Source of the DNA: Caproicibacter sp046707225
GTDB lineage: Bacteria; Bacillota; Clostridia; Oscillospirales; Acutalibacteraceae
NCBI RefSeq assembly: GCF_046707225.1
Contig: NZ_JBJKOP010000035.1
Location: forward strand, 124,001 to 188,000
Direction: 5' to 3'
DNA length: 64,000 bases
The first letter of the stretch is position 1. Every line of letters starts with the position of its first letter. This document shows, one piece after another, positions 48,068 to 57,148 of the stretch. Position numbers and translations under genes: made by a program. A model generated the notes under the pieces. That model made no database searches, was not told where the DNA came from, and worked only from the letters and a program-made list of their open reading frames with translations.

Positions 48068-50935
48068 TTAGAACAGATGGCTGATCGTGCTTGCCGCACT
48101 GTTCCAGGCGGAGCGGATCCATCCCCAAAGCCCGGACCCGGAATCAGATTTGCCGGAATTTTCAGCGGGCTGAACCGCTGCGGTTTTCACCGGCTCCGGC
48201 TCTTTGATTTCGGCGGTCTTATAAACAAACTTTACACTGGTTTCCGCCCCGTCGGCAACTTCGGTAAAGATTTTGTACTGGTCGGAAAGATCGGTGTAAG
48301 CGTCTTTCTTATCCATCAGGGTACGCATGTGGTCCGCCGTGCCCTTTTGCGTGAACTCGTCCAGATGATTGAAGGTATCCTGAAAGAGCGATACCGTATT
48401 CGGCTGGGTGGTCAGACGGAAAATTTCCATAATCTTTCTGTTGCTGCGGATGTCGTCTTCCATTTTGGTTAAAACCTGAGTGGTCTGCGGCATTTTGTGC
48501 AGGCTTGCGTTGACGGCCGGATCATCCAGCTCAGCTTTGATCGAGTCAAGAATCGGCTCGGAATCGTCGTAATCTTTCAGGAGCGAGGGGACCATGCCGC
48601 GGAAGTTTTTGATTTTCGGGTCGTCGTTCAGGTTGATCAGGTCGCGCAGAATGGAGATGTTTTCCGTGTTGTCGTCCATATCGGTCTTCATACTCTTGAG
48701 CTTGCTGGCCCAGGTAATCAGATAGTCCATATCGTCTTTGTTTAGGAGGAGGTCCTTTGCGTCTTCAAAATCATCCTCCAGTTCCGCCTCGTCGTCATCG
48801 TCAAGGTCGTCGAGATCGTCCTGCAAATCATTGATGTAATGCTGGGTCTTTCCTAACGTGGTAAGTGCGCTTGTCAGTTTGGAGGAGTAGTTGCTGCCGA
48901 GTTTTTTCGTCAGGCTGGTTTGCAGCGTTTCTGAATTGCTCATAAGGCTTTTTAAAGCGGGGGTCAGTTGTGAAGCAAGGCCGTCCATTTGATTGCTTAA
49001 ATCCGTATCAAGACTGCTCATGATATCGTTGACATCCCCCGCCGGGATGGTGGCATCAGAATTATAATGCAGTACAATCTGAATCATCTGACTCTGTAAA
49101 TCGGCTTCCGCTTCGCTCGGCAAACCCATGCCGGGCAGATCGGAGAGCAGTTGGGCGACATACAAATTGCCATTGCCGTCCGTAGACAATTTTCCTTCAG
49201 AGATTAAAGCGGCAATTTCTGTCTGAAGACCCTTGATGTCGTCGGAGGTCAGATTATCGGTCGTTTTTAAAGAAGATAATGAAGAAGAGGGAATCGTAAT
49301 TGTGGAATTTGCTTTAATGAAAGCACTGGTAAGTTCCTCCGTTATTTCTTCTTCAAGATCCGGCTGACCAAGGTCCTGCGTGCTTAAGAAGCCGATTAAT
49401 TTCGCGGCGTTGATATTGCCTGTTCCGTCTTCTTTTGCAAGATTGGTAATTTCTTCCGTGATGGGGGTCAGCTTCCGATTGACGATGCTGTTCAAAAGTG
49501 CTTTTACATCATCTTTCGTTAAATCCAATGCATCACCGGAGAGTCCGGAGCTTTTCTGTATTTCTGAAAGGGTGTTCATGCTGTCAAGCGTGTCGGAGAG
49601 GGAATTCTGCACGCTGGAATCGCTCAGAGCCGCCAAAGTGTCGATATCGTCGTCATCCAGACGGTAAAGGATATGTTTTGCGTCTTTCATGATATCGTCC
49701 AGATGGTTGTAGGCCTTGTCGTAATGATTCAAAACCTGAATCACGCGGTTCAGTTTTCCAATCTTGAAGGTTTCAATATCATCGTAATCCTTAAGCAGGG
49801 TCTTGGCCTTTGCGACGTTCTCGTCGGTCAGGCGGTCGTTCAGCCCGCGGATAATCTGATTATCCATAATATATTTCAGATCCGCTTTATCAATATCCGA
49901 TGTCACGCGGTCGTAAAGGCTGATGTTCTGATCCGTTACATATTTCGGCATGACGTCGAGCGCGGCCGTGTCAAGATCGTAAAAATGGAACACATCGTCC
50001 ACGATCAGCCGGGCGGCGGCGGTGCGGTCGGGATTGGTGAAGAGCGAGCGGATGTCTTTATTCGGGTCCGCTGCTTCAATATTGTCCTGCATGCTGCTCA
50101 GCTTGTCGAGATCGTCCTTGAGATCATCCAGACTGTTTTCGCTGCCGAGCTCGTCTTGGTCCGGCAGCTCCGGCGTCGCCGCGATGGCGATTGAGCTAAG
50201 GGTGAAGTCCTTCGCGTCCGCAGTGATGACAAGATCCTCCGGAATGTCGATGGTGTCGAGCCCCTCCACTCCGCAGTTTTTCAGGTCGAGACTTTCCGAA
50301 AGGCCAGGCATGGATAGGAACGTGACGAACTGGTTGTTCCCGTCGGAGATCACCTTGCCTTTGTTGACAGCGACGTTGCTGAAGGTGTCGGAGGGCAGCG
50401 TGGCCGCCACAATTGCCGTCATGGGCGTATACATGATAACGTCTTTGCCGTCCACCTGAACCGTGTGCGCGTCCGTGTTTTTCAGATCCACGGTGATTTT
50501 TACTTTTCCGGATTTTCCGGCAAGCTGTTCCGGTGTGACGAATTTGCCGTTCAGTTCGTAGGAGACGGCCACCTTTAACGGGGTTGCGGAGGTCGTCTTT
50601 CCCTGATAATAAACGTCTGCGCCGCTGTCGCCGCCGCTGAGCACCCAGGTCAGATTATCCCCGGTTTTCAGCGGCTGGTCCGACGATTTGACGTTTTTAA
50701 TATCGGTCAGATTGGACCGGTCCGCAATCCGGACGTTGCTGGAATCGGAGTGCAGCCAGTCGGAAACCGTGGTGCTCTGCACGCTTCCGGCCGCGCTCAG
50801 GTTGACATAAACAGTCTCGTCTTTTTTGGTGGACTCCCCGCTTGCCGCGGCAGCCGTCGGCAGCGATACCGAGCAGATCAGGGCGAGAACCAGGCAGCCG
50901 ATCCGTCCGGCGCGGGAGTAAATTTGTTTTCTCAT
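48068..50935 (-). CDS. Large acidic secreted protein of the MMPL operon
   Basis: A 955-residue protein with a signal peptide (residues about 1-32, CLVLALICSVSLPTAAAA) and no other transmembrane segment. After a beta-rich N-terminal domain (residues about 40-275) comes a long acidic, mostly helical region with repeated Asp-rich stretches, notably DDLDDLDDDDEAELEDDFED near residue 715. I see weak resemblance to the extracellular part of YhgE/Pip-like proteins, which would normally end with transmembrane helices that are absent here. It probably works outside the cell with the MMPL pump encoded 30 bases upstream. Function unknown. Confidence 0.75.
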   Translation of the reverse strand: MRKQIYSRAGRIGCLVLALICSVSLPTAAAASGESTKKDETVYVNLSAAGSVQSTTVSDWLHSDSSNVRIADRSNLTDIKNVKSSDQPLKTGDNLTWVLSGGDSGADVYYQGKTTSATPLKVAVSYELNGKFVTPEQLAGKSGKVKITVDLKNTDAHTVQVDGKDVIMYTPMTAIVAATLPSDTFSNVAVNKGKVISDGNNQFVTFLSMPGLSESLDLKNCGVEGLDTIDIPEDLVITADAKDFTLSSIAIAATPELPDQDELGSENSLDDLKDDLDKLSSMQDNIEAADPNKDIRSLFTNPDRTAAARLIVDDVFHFYDLDTAALDVMPKYVTDQNISLYDRVTSDIDKADLKYIMDNQIIRGLNDRLTDENVAKAKTLLKDYDDIETFKIGKLNRVIQVLNHYDKAYNHLDDIMKDAKHILYRLDDDDIDTLAALSDSSVQNSLSDTLDSMNTLSEIQKSSGLSGDALDLTKDDVKALLNSIVNRKLTPITEEITNLAKEDGTGNINAAKLIGFLSTQDLGQPDLEEEITEELTSAFIKANSTITIPSSSLSSLKTTDNLTSDDIKGLQTEIAALISEGKLSTDGNGNLYVAQLLSDLPGMGLPSEAEADLQSQMIQIVLHYNSDATIPAGDVNDIMSSLDTDLSNQMDGLASQLTPALKSLMSNSETLQTSLTKKLGSNYSSKLTSALTTLGKTQHYINDLQDDLDDLDDDDEAELEDDFEDAKDLLLNKDDMDYLITWASKLKSMKTDMDDNTENISILRDLINLNDDPKIKNFRGMVPSLLKDYDDSEPILDSIKAELDDPAVNASLHKMPQTTQVLTKMEDDIRSNRKIMEIFRLTTQPNTVSLFQDTFNHLDEFTQKGTADHMRTLMDKKDAYTDLSDQYKIFTEVADGAETSVKFVYKTAEIKEPEPVKTAAVQPAENSGKSDSGSGLWGWIRSAWNSAASTISHLF

Positions 50936-50965
50936 TTTAAAAACCTCCTTTGCACAAAAGGATTG

Positions 50966-53038
50966 TCAGTTTGTATGGAAATGGTAGCTGAGCTTTTCTA
51001 TGACCGGTTCGGTTACGTACAGCACCGCCGGCAGAATCAGGATAATGACAGCCGCGCTGATGATGGCGCCGCGCGCCAGCATCGCGCAGATGTTCTGAAT
51101 GATCCCCATTTTGGAAATCATCGAGACGCCGGTTGTGGCGCAGAAGAAAACCAGCGCGCTTGTAATGATGGAACGGAACGAGGAGGAGCTCGCGATTTTA
51201 ATCGCGTCAAGGCGGTTCTTTCCGGACTTCAGTTCCTCCTGAAACCTTGTGGTCATCAAAATGGAGTAGTCGACGGTGGCGCCGAGCTGTACGCAGTTGA
51301 TGACGATGGGGGAAATAAAGGAAATGACGTTTCCGGTTAAGTACGGTACGCTTAGATTCAGGAAGATTGCCAGCTCTATCACGGCGACAAGAATTACGGG
51401 TACGGCGATGGAACGGAACACCGCGGCCACGATAATCAGCATCAGGATAATGGAAATATAGCTGGTCACGGTGAAGTCGTGGTTGGCAATTTCAACAAGG
51501 TCCTTCGTCAGGGCGCCCTCGCCGGTCACTTGGGAAGTCGGGTCGTATTTTTTGGTGATTCTGGTGATTTGAGCAATCTGCTCGTTTTCTTCGTTTTCGG
51601 CGGCCTGGTACTGCGAGTTTACCATGACGATCTGCCGGCCGTCCTTTTTACAGATTTCCTTAACGCTGTCCGGGATAAAGTCGGACGGTACGGCCGGGCC
51701 GACCAAATCGTCGTAAGAAAGGACGGTTTCGATGCCGTTCAGTTTTTTAATCTCGTCAATCATGTTTTTGGTTTTATAAGACGGCAGGCTGTCGTCCAGA
51801 ATAATGAAATGCGTGGTCGCCATGTTGAAATCCTGTTTCAGCTTATCGGTCGCAACCACGGAATCGGTGGTTGCGGGCAGCGTTTTGTCAATGTTGTAAT
51901 AAACCTGCGCGTGCGACTGCATGTAAAAGGTTGGTCCGATCAGCAGCAGCGCGAACGCGACAAAAATGACACGATGCCGGAGAATGAAATTGGAGCCCCT
52001 TTCGAACGGCGGGATCAAAATTCGGTGCGTGTACTTGTGGATCGGCTTGTCAAACAGAAGAATCAGGGAAGGAAGGACGGTGACCGTGCAGAATACGCCG
52101 ATCACGACGCCCTTCATCATGACAATGCCGATGTCCTTGCCGAGCGCGAGGCTCATAAAACACAGGGCCAGAAACCCGGCGACCGTGGTCAGGGAGCTGC
52201 CCGCGAGCGAGAGGAAGGTGCTTTGAATCGCGCTTGCCATCGCGTCGCGCCGGTCTTCGAATTTCGGCTTTTCCTCATCATAGCGGTTGATGAGGAAGAT
52301 GGAGTAGTCCATCGTGACGCCCAGCTGCAAGATTGCGGCGATCGCCCTGGTGATGTAGGAAATCTCGCCGAGGAAAATGTTGGTTCCCATGTTGTACAGA
52401 ATGGCGAATCCGATGCCCAGAAGGAAAACAACCGGCAATAGCCAGGAATCCAGACAAAACATCATGGCAACCAGGCACAGCCCGCCGGCCAGCAGCACGT
52501 AGTAGGGCATTTCGCCTTCCAGCAGATTTTTCATGTCGCGCTGCATGGCGGAAAAACCGCTTAGAAAGCACTGCTTGTTTAAAAGGCCTTTAATTTTTCC
52601 GATGGCGTCAAAGGTTTCTTCCGATGAAGTGGAACCGTTATAGGTAATCAGCATCATGGTGGAGTCGGCGCTGTCGCTGTAAAACAAATCTTTCACGGTG
52701 TCCGGCAGCATTTCTTCCGGAACGCTCAGGTCCGCCACATCGTCAACCCAGACGCAGTTGTTGACTCCCGGGACTTCTTTGATTTTCTCTTTCAGGTCCG
52801 AAATATCCTTGCTTGACATCCCGTCGATGACCAGCATGGAGGTTGCGGCATCGTGGAACGTATCCTCCAGAACGTCTTCGCCCTTTACGGAATCCAGATT
52901 TTTCGGAAGGTACGACAGAATGTCGTAATTGACCCTTGTTTTGATAAATCCGAGAGCGCAGGGGATCAGAAGTAAAATCGCAATTCCGGTTACGATAGTG
53001 GGGTGTCTGGTGAGAATTTTTGCAAATCTGGAAAGCAA
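50966..53038 (-). CDS. MMPL/RND family membrane pump
   Basis: A 690-residue transporter in two similar halves, each with one helix, a large extracytoplasmic loop and five helices. The characteristic RND/MMPL segments are ITRAIAAILQLGVTMDYSIFLINRYDEEK in the first half, visible as GVTMDYSIFLINRYDEE, and GATVDYSILMTTRFQEEL in the second. Asp residues in TM4 and TM10 of this family couple proton flow to export. It follows tetR and is under its control. The substrate is unknown; lipids or drugs are typical. The ATG follows GAAACGGAGAG. Confidence 0.92.
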   Translation of the reverse strand: MLSRFAKILTRHPTIVTGIAILLLIPCALGFIKTRVNYDILSYLPKNLDSVKGEDVLEDTFHDAATSMLVIDGMSSKDISDLKEKIKEVPGVNNCVWVDDVADLSVPEEMLPDTVKDLFYSDSADSTMMLITYNGSTSSEETFDAIGKIKGLLNKQCFLSGFSAMQRDMKNLLEGEMPYYVLLAGGLCLVAMMFCLDSWLLPVVFLLGIGFAILYNMGTNIFLGEISYITRAIAAILQLGVTMDYSIFLINRYDEEKPKFEDRRDAMASAIQSTFLSLAGSSLTTVAGFLALCFMSLALGKDIGIVMMKGVVIGVFCTVTVLPSLILLFDKPIHKYTHRILIPPFERGSNFILRHRVIFVAFALLLIGPTFYMQSHAQVYYNIDKTLPATTDSVVATDKLKQDFNMATTHFIILDDSLPSYKTKNMIDEIKKLNGIETVLSYDDLVGPAVPSDFIPDSVKEICKKDGRQIVMVNSQYQAAENEENEQIAQITRITKKYDPTSQVTGEGALTKDLVEIANHDFTVTSYISIILMLIIVAAVFRSIAVPVILVAVIELAIFLNLSVPYLTGNVISFISPIVINCVQLGATVDYSILMTTRFQEELKSGKNRLDAIKIASSSSFRSIITSALVFFCATTGVSMISKMGIIQNICAMLARGAIISAAVIILILPAVLYVTEPVIEKLSYHFHTN

Positions 53039-53109
53039 TCGGCATCTCTCCGTTTCCTGTTAATGCTTTTTTGTTTGAGTTTATTCCGGCCGCGGCGAAA
53101 GGTTACGCC

Positions 53110-53700
53110 TCAGGCGAGAATCTGCTCGATGGAACGGTACAGCTCGGGGCGAACCTCGTCAAAGCCGTACGGCATTTTCATAATGAGGGAGCTGTAGCAG
53201 ACGGCGCCGACCATGCACACAATCAGATACAGGCGCTGCCCGGCCGCCTCGCTGGTGCCGCCGCGGAGCATAAAGTTTTCAACAAATTCTTTCCGAACGT
53301 CTTCCAGCTCGGTGCATCGGAACAGCCGTTCAAACAATGTGGGGGAAAGGTTTTTGAAAACAAGCTCCAGAAACCGGGTGTCGTTGCGAAACGTCCGGAT
53401 CAGGGAGTCGACAAAAAATACGACGCTCTGCTGAAAGCTCATCGGCTGCTCTTCCTTCTTTTTCGTCAGAGCCCGCATGGTTTCCTCCAGCAGCGTGGAG
53501 GTTTTCCTCAGAATCACTTTGTTGACCAAATCGTATTTGTCCCTGCAGTAAAGGTAAAACGTCCCTTTGGCCACTCCGGCGTGCTGTACGATTTCGTCCA
53601 CCACGGTGGCGTGTACGCCTTTTGAGGTGAACAGCTCGTAGGCGGCGTCATACAGCCGGCCCATTTTGATTTTTTTGTTTTCCAACAGTTTTCCTGCCAT
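53110..53700 (-). CDS. TetR/AcrR family regulator
   Basis: A 196-residue repressor. The N-terminal HTH reads LYDAAYELFTSKGVHATVVD then HAGVAKGTFYLYCRDKYDLV, the TetR pattern near residues 15-60. The C-terminal ligand domain is all-helical with no recognised class. It is the first gene of an operon with the MMPL pump and the secreted protein. Two inverted operator copies flank its promoter. ATG follows AAAAAGGCGGTATCAA. The inducer is probably a pump substrate. Confidence 0.93.
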   Translation of the reverse strand: MAGKLLENKKIKMGRLYDAAYELFTSKGVHATVVDEIVQHAGVAKGTFYLYCRDKYDLVNKVILRKTSTLLEETMRALTKKKEEQPMSFQQSVVFFVDSLIRTFRNDTRFLELVFKNLSPTLFERLFRCTELEDVRKEFVENFMLRGGTSEAAGQRLYLIVCMVGAVCYSSLIMKMPYGFDEVRPELYRSIEQILA

Positions 53701-53721
53701 TTGATACCGCCTTTTTAAAAA

Positions 53722-53734
53722 TGACTAACGGTCA
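53722..53734 (-). promoter_or_regulatory. Predicted TetR operator, copy 1
   Basis: TGACTAACGGTCA, an imperfect palindrome located between the promoter and the tetR start. The reverse complement occurs at 53768. Confidence 0.75.
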
Positions 53735-53752
53735 TTTTGTGTTTGCGTTGAT

Positions 53753-53781
53753 AGTATAGATCAAAAATGACCGTTAGTCAA
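53753..53781 (-). promoter_or_regulatory. Predicted tetR-MMPL promoter
   Basis: On the minus strand, TTGACT (53776-53781) and TATACT (53753-53758), spacer 17. The -35 lies inside operator copy 2. Confidence 0.75.
53768..53780 (+). promoter_or_regulatory. Predicted TetR operator, copy 2
   Basis: TGACCGTTAGTCA, the exact reverse complement of 53722-53734, overlapping the -35 box. The two copies are 46 bases apart from start to start. Confidence 0.75.
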
Positions 53782-54071
53782 TCTTTTACGCCGAATTCAG
53801 TGTTTTCGCTAAATATGGTCAAATGGTTCCGGAAAAACTGGGCATTATCAACTCGTTCGGACGATGGATCGATTGTGATCTTACCGTTCTTTTTCCTTAA
53901 AACGCCATCCGGTTTCCTCCATACCCGAACCATTTGGCTATCCGGTTTGGGCGAAAACGGCGGGAATTTTCGAGGAGACTTTTGTGAAAGCGCAGCGCGG
54001 CGGGAAAGACACGCTGGTCTTCTGGGGCCTGAATGATTTCCTGAAAACCGGTAAAAATAGGGAAAAAGGAT
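53782..54071. other. Intergenic region without a supported gene
   Basis: Between the TetR operon and the oxidoreductase gene. Open frames exist on both strands, but none has a good start or recognisable family. The gene ahead must be transcribed from here, yet no clear promoter was found. Confidence 0.35.
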
Positions 54072-55583
54072 GTGATCGAAAAAATGGAGGAGAACCGGTT
54101 CCAATCCTGCTGGCAGACGGTCGCGCCGCCGGAATTCCCAAAGTTGACGGGCGACTGCAACGCCGACGCGGTCATTGTGGGGGGAGGACTCTGCGGCCTG
54201 TTGTGCGCGTATGAGCTGCAGCGCAGGGGAGTGCGGGATATCGTGATTCTGGAGGCGGGCAGGGTCTTGCACGGAACGACCGCGCGGACCACGGCGAAGA
54301 TCACCTCTCAGCACGGATTAATCTACAGCTCTTTGGAAAAGGGAATGGGAACCAGAGCCGCCTGGCAGTACGCCAAGGCAAATGAAGAGGCGGTTTCCCG
54401 CTTTGCTCAGATTGTTCAGACGGAAAAGATCGACTGCGATTTTGTCCCCTGCGACGCGTATGTTTATTCCTGTACGCCGGAGGGCGCGCAGCGGGTGAAG
54501 GAAGAGGCGGAAACGGCGAGGAGGCTTTCCATCGACGCATCGTTTACGGACAAATGCGGCGAGCTGCCGTTTCCGGTGCGGGGGGCGGTCCGTTTTTCCG
54601 GGCAGGCAAGGTTTCATCCGATGAAATTTGCCTGCCGCCTTGCGGAGATTCTGCGGGACCGCGGCGTGAAAATCTATGAAAATACCCCGGCTGTCGCTTT
54701 GGACGACAATATGGTTCTGACCGGAGCGGGCCATGTCTACGGCAAAAGCGTTCTCATCTGCTCTCATTACCCGTTTACAAACCTGCGCGGGTTTTATTTT
54801 ACACGGATTGTGCAAAATCGCTCCTACCTGGCCGCCTTGAAGGGCGCCCCCGAGCTTTCCGGCATGTATCTCGACTGTGAGGAAGCGGGACTGTCGTTCC
54901 GCAGCGCCCGCGTCAACGGGGAAACGGTTCTGCTTTTGGGCTGGGGTTCGCATAAAACGGGCCATGAAACGGACGTGTCCCACTACGGAAAGCTGGAGGA
55001 AGAGGCGCAAAAGCTCTATCCGGGCTGTTCGGTCGAATCCCGCTGGTCGGCGCAGGACTGCATGACAAACGACCATATCCCGATCATCGGACGGTACCGG
55101 CAGTTCGGCGACCGGGTTTATCTGGCGACGGGCTTCAACAAATGGGGAATGACGGGGAGCATGGCCGCGGCCGGAATCCTTACGGATTTGATTTTATCCG
55201 GCAAGAGCGAGGTGGCGGATGTTTTTTCTCCGGGAAGGTCGGACTTTCGCCTGCAGGCGGGCAGATTTTTTCAGGAGGCGGCCGACACCGCCGCGAATTT
55301 TTTTCACGGATATACGGAAATCCCCAAAGGAGGCGTGGCGCAGCTGAAAAACGGCGAGGGCGGTATTGTGGAGTTTGAGGGTGCAAAAATCGGGGCTTAC
55401 CGCGATGCGGACGGCGAGCTGCACGGAGTCAAAACCGTTTGCACACACATGCGGTGCCCATTGAAATGGAACCCGGAGGAAAAAACGTGGGATTGCCCCT
55501 GCCACGGTTCCAGATTCGACGCGGATGGAAACATTCTGGAAAATCCCGCGTTTCTCCCGTTGGAAAAGAGGGGGCCGGACTGA
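54072..55583 (+). CDS. FAD-dependent oxidoreductase with Rieske domain
   Basis: A 503-residue DAO-type enzyme. The FAD site DAVIVGGGLCGLLCAYELQRRG is near residue 34, shown in part as VIVGGGLCGLLCAYEL, and a DAO core continues to about residue 380 (FNKWGMTGSMAAAGIL). The C-terminal part has a Rieske [2Fe-2S] motif, VCTHMRCPL and CPCHGSRFD, the ligand set C-x-H and C-x2-H. Such enzymes oxidise amines or other substrates and pass electrons to the cluster. GTG at 54072 lies close to AAAAAGGA; ATG at 54084 is an alternative. It overlaps the next gene's probable start. Confidence 0.88.
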   Translation: MIEKMEENRFQSCWQTVAPPEFPKLTGDCNADAVIVGGGLCGLLCAYELQRRGVRDIVILEAGRVLHGTTARTTAKITSQHGLIYSSLEKGMGTRAAWQYAKANEEAVSRFAQIVQTEKIDCDFVPCDAYVYSCTPEGAQRVKEEAETARRLSIDASFTDKCGELPFPVRGAVRFSGQARFHPMKFACRLAEILRDRGVKIYENTPAVALDDNMVLTGAGHVYGKSVLICSHYPFTNLRGFYFTRIVQNRSYLAALKGAPELSGMYLDCEEAGLSFRSARVNGETVLLLGWGSHKTGHETDVSHYGKLEEEAQKLYPGCSVESRWSAQDCMTNDHIPIIGRYRQFGDRVYLATGFNKWGMTGSMAAAGILTDLILSGKSEVADVFSPGRSDFRLQAGRFFQEAADTAANFFHGYTEIPKGGVAQLKNGEGGIVEFEGAKIGAYRDADGELHGVKTVCTHMRCPLKWNPEEKTWDCPCHGSRFDADGNILENPAFLPLEKRGPD

Positions 55584-56494
55584 CGGAAAAGGGCGGCGCT
55601 CGCCGGTTTGAGGGGTGGTATTTTAAGCACAGCGCCGGGGGGATGGTCTACTCCTTTATTCCCGGCCTTTCCGCCGCGCCGGATGGGAAACAGACGGCCT
55701 TTCTCCAGGTGATTTCTCCGGAATGGTCCCGTTTTTTCCGTTATCCGGCCGAATCCTTCCGTGTCGAACGGCACCCGCTTCGCATCCGGGTCGGGGAAAG
55801 CGTCTTCGGTGAATCCGGAGCGGCGGTTTCCATTCTTCAGGACGGGATGCGGATTTCGGGCGAAATTGCGTACTCCGCGTTTCAGCCGATCCGCAAAAGC
55901 TTCTACTGCCCCACCGTAATGGGACCCTTCTCCTACCTTCGGTTTCTGGAGTGCAGCCACGACGTCGTCAGCATAAACCATTCACTCAAGGGGGCGCTGA
56001 ACGTCAACGGGGAGACGCTGAACCTGACGGGGGGAACGGGTTACCTGGAGCGGGACGCGGGAAAGTCTTTTCCCAGGGCGTGGGTCTGGTACCAGTCGAA
56101 CTGCTTTTCCCGCCCCGGGGACGGGGTCATGCTCGCCGCCGCGCGGGTTCCGATCGGCCCGCGGGCATTCAACGGACTGCTCGGCGTGTGCAGGGCCGGC
56201 GGCAGGGAGTACCGGCTCGCGACTTATTTCGGCGGCGGGCTGGAGCGGGTCCGAAGATCGGGGAACGTCGTTTGTATTGCCGCCCGGCAGGGAGAGCGCC
56301 GCCTGGAAATACGGGTCCGCGCCGGAGTGAGCCGGGAACTGAAGGCGCCGCTGCTGGGGGATATGTCCCGCGCAATCCGGGAGTATCCCTGCTGTGACTC
56401 GGCGGTCCGCCTGACGGAAGGGAAAAGGATCCTGCTGGAAGACCGGGGCGCGTGCGCCGGGTTCGAACAGGTCGGAAGCTTGGACGAATTTTAA
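55580..56494 (+). CDS. Tocopherol-cyclase-like family protein
   Basis: A 304-residue protein beginning with the signature RRFEGWYFKHSAGGMVYSFIPG. The pattern GWYFKH, SFIPG, FLQVI and a Trp-rich centre (AWVWYQSNCFS) matches the tocopherol cyclase-like family found in clostridia; it is not known to make tocopherol there. Start codon is doubtful: the frame has no ATG, GTG or TTG between 55497 and 55643, so a CTG at 55580 (after GAGGGGG) is proposed; ATG 55643 would lose the signature. It overlaps the end of the oxidoreductase by four bases. Confidence 0.75.
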   Translation: MTEKGGARRFEGWYFKHSAGGMVYSFIPGLSAAPDGKQTAFLQVISPEWSRFFRYPAESFRVERHPLRIRVGESVFGESGAAVSILQDGMRISGEIAYSAFQPIRKSFYCPTVMGPFSYLRFLECSHDVVSINHSLKGALNVNGETLNLTGGTGYLERDAGKSFPRAWVWYQSNCFSRPGDGVMLAAARVPIGPRAFNGLLGVCRAGGREYRLATYFGGGLERVRRSGNVVCIAARQGERRLEIRVRAGVSRELKAPLLGDMSRAIREYPCCDSAVRLTEGKRILLEDRGACAGFEQVGSLDEF

Positions 56495-56515
56495 AGAAAC
56501 CGGCGGAAGAATGAC

Positions 56516-56643
56516 GGGGCTGTTAAAAAATGAATTTACCATAGCGAACAGACAAATCAAAATGCGTCTTAAAACGGCTCTCAAAGCCGGATTAAGACGC
56601 ATTTTTTGTGCGATATTTAGAGAAGCCTGTTTTGCAGCAGTCC
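56516..56643 (+). mobile_element. Non-autonomous palindromic repeat, copy C (diverged)
   Basis: A 128-base element starting GGGGCTGTTAAAAAATGAATTT, shown in part as GGGGCTGTTAAAAAATG, with the palindrome GCGTCTTAAAACGG...CCGGATTAAGACGC and the tail GCATTTTTTGTGC shared with copy B. Its ends, GGGGCTGTT and GCAGCAGTCC, are degenerate inverted repeats. It lies between a plus-strand and a minus-strand gene. Confidence 0.68.
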
Positions 56644-56644
56644 G

Positions 56645-57070
56645 TTATAAATTCATGGTAAATTTGAAATGGGACCGCCGCATGCCGCAGCTTTCATAAA
56701 ACCGGTGGGCGTGTTCCCGCTTTCGGTTGCAGCAGACTTCCAGAAGGACACAGCCGCGCCGCAGCGCTTCTTCTTTCAGCGCCGAGACAAGAGCCGCCCC
56801 GATCCCGTTTCCCCGCAGGTCCGGCTGTACGACCAATTCCTGAATTTCCGCCGCCGCCCCGCAGTGATGCAGCAAAAGCTGGATGTGCAGGCTTCCGAAC
56901 GCAGCCGCCCGCCCCTGATGTTCACACAGGAGGTAAAGGATTCCGGGGCTTTTCAGGTTGTTGAGATAAGTCTGCCGGAAGGCGTCGTGAGGCGGATAAC
57001 TTTCTTCCAGCGAACAGATCAGTTCATAAACGGATTCAACATCCTCCGGTCCGGCTTTTCTGATCTTCAT
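56645..57070 (-). CDS. GNAT family N-acetyltransferase
   Basis: A 141-residue acyltransferase of the GNAT fold. The acetyl-CoA motif is VQPDLRGNGIGAALVSALKEEA near residue 80, shown in part as LRGNGIGAALVSAL, after IQELVV and before LLEVCCNRKREHAHRFY. The start is ATG at 57070, with GGGGAGGAATCGGT upstream; the frame is open further upstream without a start signal. The substrate is not predictable. The gene diverges from the YyaL-like gene at 57242. Confidence 0.9.
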   Translation of the reverse strand: MKIRKAGPEDVESVYELICSLEESYPPHDAFRQTYLNNLKSPGILYLLCEHQGRAAAFGSLHIQLLLHHCGAAAEIQELVVQPDLRGNGIGAALVSALKEEALRRGCVLLEVCCNRKREHAHRFYESCGMRRSHFKFTMNL

Positions 57071-57119
57071 ACCGATTCCTCCCCTTTCTGGATATGGCCC
57101 GCATTCGGGAATTTTAACA

Positions 57120-57148
57120 ATTATAATCCGATCCGCGGAGAAAGTAAA
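57120..57148 (-). promoter_or_regulatory. Predicted promoter of the GNAT gene
   Basis: On the minus strand, TTTACT (57143-57148) and TATAAT (57120-57125), spacer 17. Confidence 0.65.

Noticed and set aside
51479..52441. A 320-codon plus-strand frame inside the MMPL gene
   Set aside because: It is antisense to the well-supported MMPL gene and has no ribosome binding site or recognisable domain.
53767..54036. An 89-codon plus-strand frame upstream of the oxidoreductase
   Set aside because: It begins inside the TetR operator, lacks a ribosome binding site and resembles no known protein.
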